Source: a virus
Strand: one strand, 5' to 3'
DNA: 54,681 bases
IMG/VR virus record: IMGVR_UViG_3300034022_000682
Span: 1-54,681 of that record
Below the pieces are notes generated by a model that saw only the letters and a program-made list of their open reading frames with translations, was not told where the DNA came from and ran no database searches. Both the position numbers and the translations under genes were made by a program. Positions 52,996-54,681 of the stretch are shown here, piece by piece (positions within the stretch are counted from its first letter, which is position 1; each line of letters starts with the position of its first letter).

Positions 52996-54055
52996 CATAA
53001 ACCTATCTGAAGAGTTAAAGGATAAAATAAGATATTCACTTAAACAAGTAGTATCTCAAAAACATCCTGAACCTAATAAGAAACTACTTAAAGACATGCA
53101 TGGGCGAATAACCCTTGCATGTCCTTATTGTGGTGATTCTCATACTGATGATACCAAAAAAAGAGGTAACATTTTCTGGGATACACTACAATATCACTGT
53201 TATAATTGTAGCCATCATACTAATGTTTATACTTTTCTAAAAGATCACGAAGTAAAGATGGATAATTCAGATGACTCGTTCGCAGTTATCGATTATATTC
53301 AACAAAACAAAATACAAGTTAATCCTGAATCGGTTCTAAAACACCAAGCTTTAGAAACTGTTCATAATCTTGCGATTGAGGTTGATGAATTTAAAAAACA
53401 TTTTAGGGCAAAACCAATAGTTCCAGGTGACTGGATTTGGTTTCAATTAAAAGCAAGACTTCTACATAATAGAGTAGATGATTTTTTATATTCAGAGAAA
53501 GAACATCGTTTGTGGATTCTAAACTTTAGTACAGATGGTAAAATTATAGGAGCTCAGACTCGTAGAATGAAAGGATATGGTCAAAGATACTTAACGTATG
53601 ATCTACCTAAACTATATGAGGAAATGGGTAAACCGTTAGAAATGACCAATGAAGAGTTAAATGCACTTACAAAAATATCAACTTTGTTTGGTATTATGCA
53701 ATTAAATTTTCAAAGAACAATCACATTATTTGAAGGACCATTAGATGCAAAGTTTATGAATAATTCATTAGCTCTTGCAACTGCAGGTAGATCAACAGAA
53801 GATTTCGATGAGATACCAACTGTTAGATATATGTTCGATAATGATGCAACAGGTAAAAAGAAAATGGCTGAAAAACTTAAAAGAGGCAGATCCGTATTTA
53901 TGTGGTCTAAATTTCTTAAGGAAAATAAGCTGGATACATATAATATTAAAGATCTAAATGACTTAATATTGAAATGTTTTGAGCTTAAAATCGATGCTCA
54001 TAAAAAGATCGATCAATATTTTACATCAAGTCAATTAGATTTATGGTACGTATAG
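52979..54055 (+). CDS. 61: DNA primase, gp61-like
   Basis: The 358-residue protein has an N-terminal zinc-binding region, C48-P-Y-C51 and C74-Y-N-C77. A TOPRIM core includes LFEGPLDAKF (about 248-258, catalytic Glu) and FDNDATGKKK (about 285-294). These are the marks of DnaG-like primases, and the length is near T4 gp61 (342). It makes RNA primers for lagging-strand synthesis together with a hexameric helicase (not in the window). Its start lies inside the end of gp32, so the two are probably co-translated. Confidence 0.88.
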   Translation: MTSTSNINLSEELKDKIRYSLKQVVSQKHPEPNKKLLKDMHGRITLACPYCGDSHTDDTKKRGNIFWDTLQYHCYNCSHHTNVYTFLKDHEVKMDNSDDSFAVIDYIQQNKIQVNPESVLKHQALETVHNLAIEVDEFKKHFRAKPIVPGDWIWFQLKARLLHNRVDDFLYSEKEHRLWILNFSTDGKIIGAQTRRMKGYGQRYLTYDLPKLYEEMGKPLEMTNEELNALTKISTLFGIMQLNFQRTITLFEGPLDAKFMNNSLALATAGRSTEDFDEIPTVRYMFDNDATGKKKMAEKLKRGRSVFMWSKFLKENKLDTYNIKDLNDLILKCFELKIDAHKKIDQYFTSSQLDLWYV

Positions 54056-54264
54056 CAGATATTAGTAGTATGGTTGAAGATAATTTGGATGACTTTCAAA
54101 AAGACAGTGATAGATTTAAAGGTATGAAACTCTTAATAGATTTCTCACCATTAGATCTTAGTGTCAATTCTCCAGATATTAAAATGCCAGAACCTAAATT
54201 TAAAAAGAAACAAGTTATTACAAAATTTATTAAGCCTAATCCTAACAAAAAATCATTATTTTAA
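54043..54264 (+). CDS. Small hypothetical protein
   Basis: The 73-residue protein overlaps the primase end by 13 bases. It has an acidic helical start (ADISSMVEDNLDDFQKDSDRF) and a basic Lys/Pro-rich end (KFKKKQVITKFIKPNPNKKS). No family is recognised. Position between primase and the UvsY-like gene suggests a replication accessory role. Confidence 0.6.
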   Translation: MVRIADISSMVEDNLDDFQKDSDRFKGMKLLIDFSPLDLSVNSPDIKMPEPKFKKKQVITKFIKPNPNKKSLF

Positions 54265-54266
54265 AT

Positions 54267-54681
54267 ATGAGCAAAGAAGTAATATTAGCGCTTGATAAAA
54301 AATTAAGTAGCCAACGAATAGAATGGACTAACAACATCAAAGAACTTGCACAAAGTCTTAGACGTTTAAATGAATTAGAAGGAACTATCGCAGAGGTACT
54401 TTCTTCAAGACAATCTTTGGTCGAACAAATATCATATTTAAATATGAAGATTAAAGAACAAAGAAATAAAGTTAATGTCAGATATAGAGAAGCCTATATT
54501 AGATATTATGAATATGATTACAAGCTCGGTGAAAAGCAAAAAGAGAAGTTTATCGAAACTGATCTAGCCGATGAAAATATGATATTGTCTCACTTAGAAA
54601 ATCAAGTTGAATTTTTTAGAGACTCGGTAAAAACTCTAGATAACATGGGATTTGCCATCCGTAATAGACTTGCATTAAAAG
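54267..54681 (+). CDS. uvsY: UvsY-like recombination mediator, 3'-truncated by window end
   Basis: The frame from ATG 54267 (MSKEVILALDKKLSSQ) stays open for 138 codons to the window edge. It is helical and charged. The end of the visible part, LENQVEFFRDSVKTLDNMGFAIRN, matches the T4 UvsY C-terminal pattern (LLDFCSGALDAIKSRGFAIKH), and T4 UvsY is 137 residues. UvsY loads UvsX recombinase on gp32-coated ssDNA, consistent with the nearby gp32, primase and RuvC genes. The match is by eye, so another coiled-coil accessory protein is possible. Confidence 0.65.
   Translation, partial: MSKEVILALDKKLSSQRIEWTNNIKELAQSLRRLNELEGTIAEVLSSRQSLVEQISYLNMKIKEQRNKVNVRYREAYIRYYEYDYKLGEKQKEKFIETDLADENMILSHLENQVEFFRDSVKTLDNMGFAIRNRLALK

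Noticed and set aside
1-54681. tRNA genes, CRISPR arrays, insertion sequences, integrase or attachment sites
   Set aside because: The non-coding gaps are short and I saw no cloverleaf, regular spaced repeats, transposase or integrase. The tandem repeats found are all within fibre genes.

Overview
The window is a contiguous piece of a large, AT-rich, tailed-phage genome: a contractile-tailed myovirus distantly related to T4. Every gene I can support lies on the + strand, packed almost end to end. Recognisable T4-type parts include gp53-, gp25- and gp6-like baseplate wedge proteins, a gp27/gpD-like hub, a gp5/gpV-type OB-fold spike, a gp32-like ssDNA-binding protein, a gp61-like primase and a UvsY-like mediator. 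The likely host is a member of the Bacteroidetes. One tail protein carries a BACON domain, and nearly all starts lack a Shine-Dalgarno sequence and instead have an A/T-rich context such as ATAAATAATGGC. The host call is inference.

Layout. 1-2942: 3' part of a long collagen-like tail fibre gene with a 438-bp tandem duplication. 3002-7691: a cassette bounded by two intrinsic terminators. It encodes proteins that mostly share an N-terminal peptide of the type MKHxKLFEEFMNE. This closely resembles the capsid-targeting sequence of T4 internal proteins and its prohead-protease cleavage site. The passengers look enzymatic (HExxH metallopeptidase, 2H phosphoesterase, zinc-ribbon GNAT) or are acidic or unknown, and a GT25 glycosyltransferase sits among them. 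7710-12480: dCMP deaminase, an XPD/DinG-type helicase and six small unknown genes. 12533-21464: tail tube/hub/spike block. 21511-24180: a four-S1-domain protein resembling ribosomal protein bS1, then an amidoligase-like protein with a repeat-rich tail. 24185-36612: baseplate wedge block. 36679-47154: adhesion block with a 2500-residue protein, a collagen-like fibre and a BACON fibre ending in a Hint (intein/Hedgehog-like) self-processing domain. 47169-50612: a membrane protein and two tail proteins. 50631-54681: another capsid-targeted protein, a RuvC-like resolvase, ssDNA-binding protein, primase and UvsY-like mediator.

How it fits together. A recurrent box, (TTA)GATATATAA, lies before eight genes and looks like the late promoter of this phage. 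In two cases, both capsid-targeted genes, the box is so close to the ATG that the transcript would be leaderless or nearly so. The most interesting system is the set of proteins apparently tagged for co-packaging and injection with the DNA, including a 2H phosphoesterase that could act on host cyclic-nucleotide defence signals. The Hint-domain fibre, the phage S1 protein and the gp32 leader with a hairpin and UUUAA repeats also merit follow-up. All functional calls come from reading the sequence; no database search was run.
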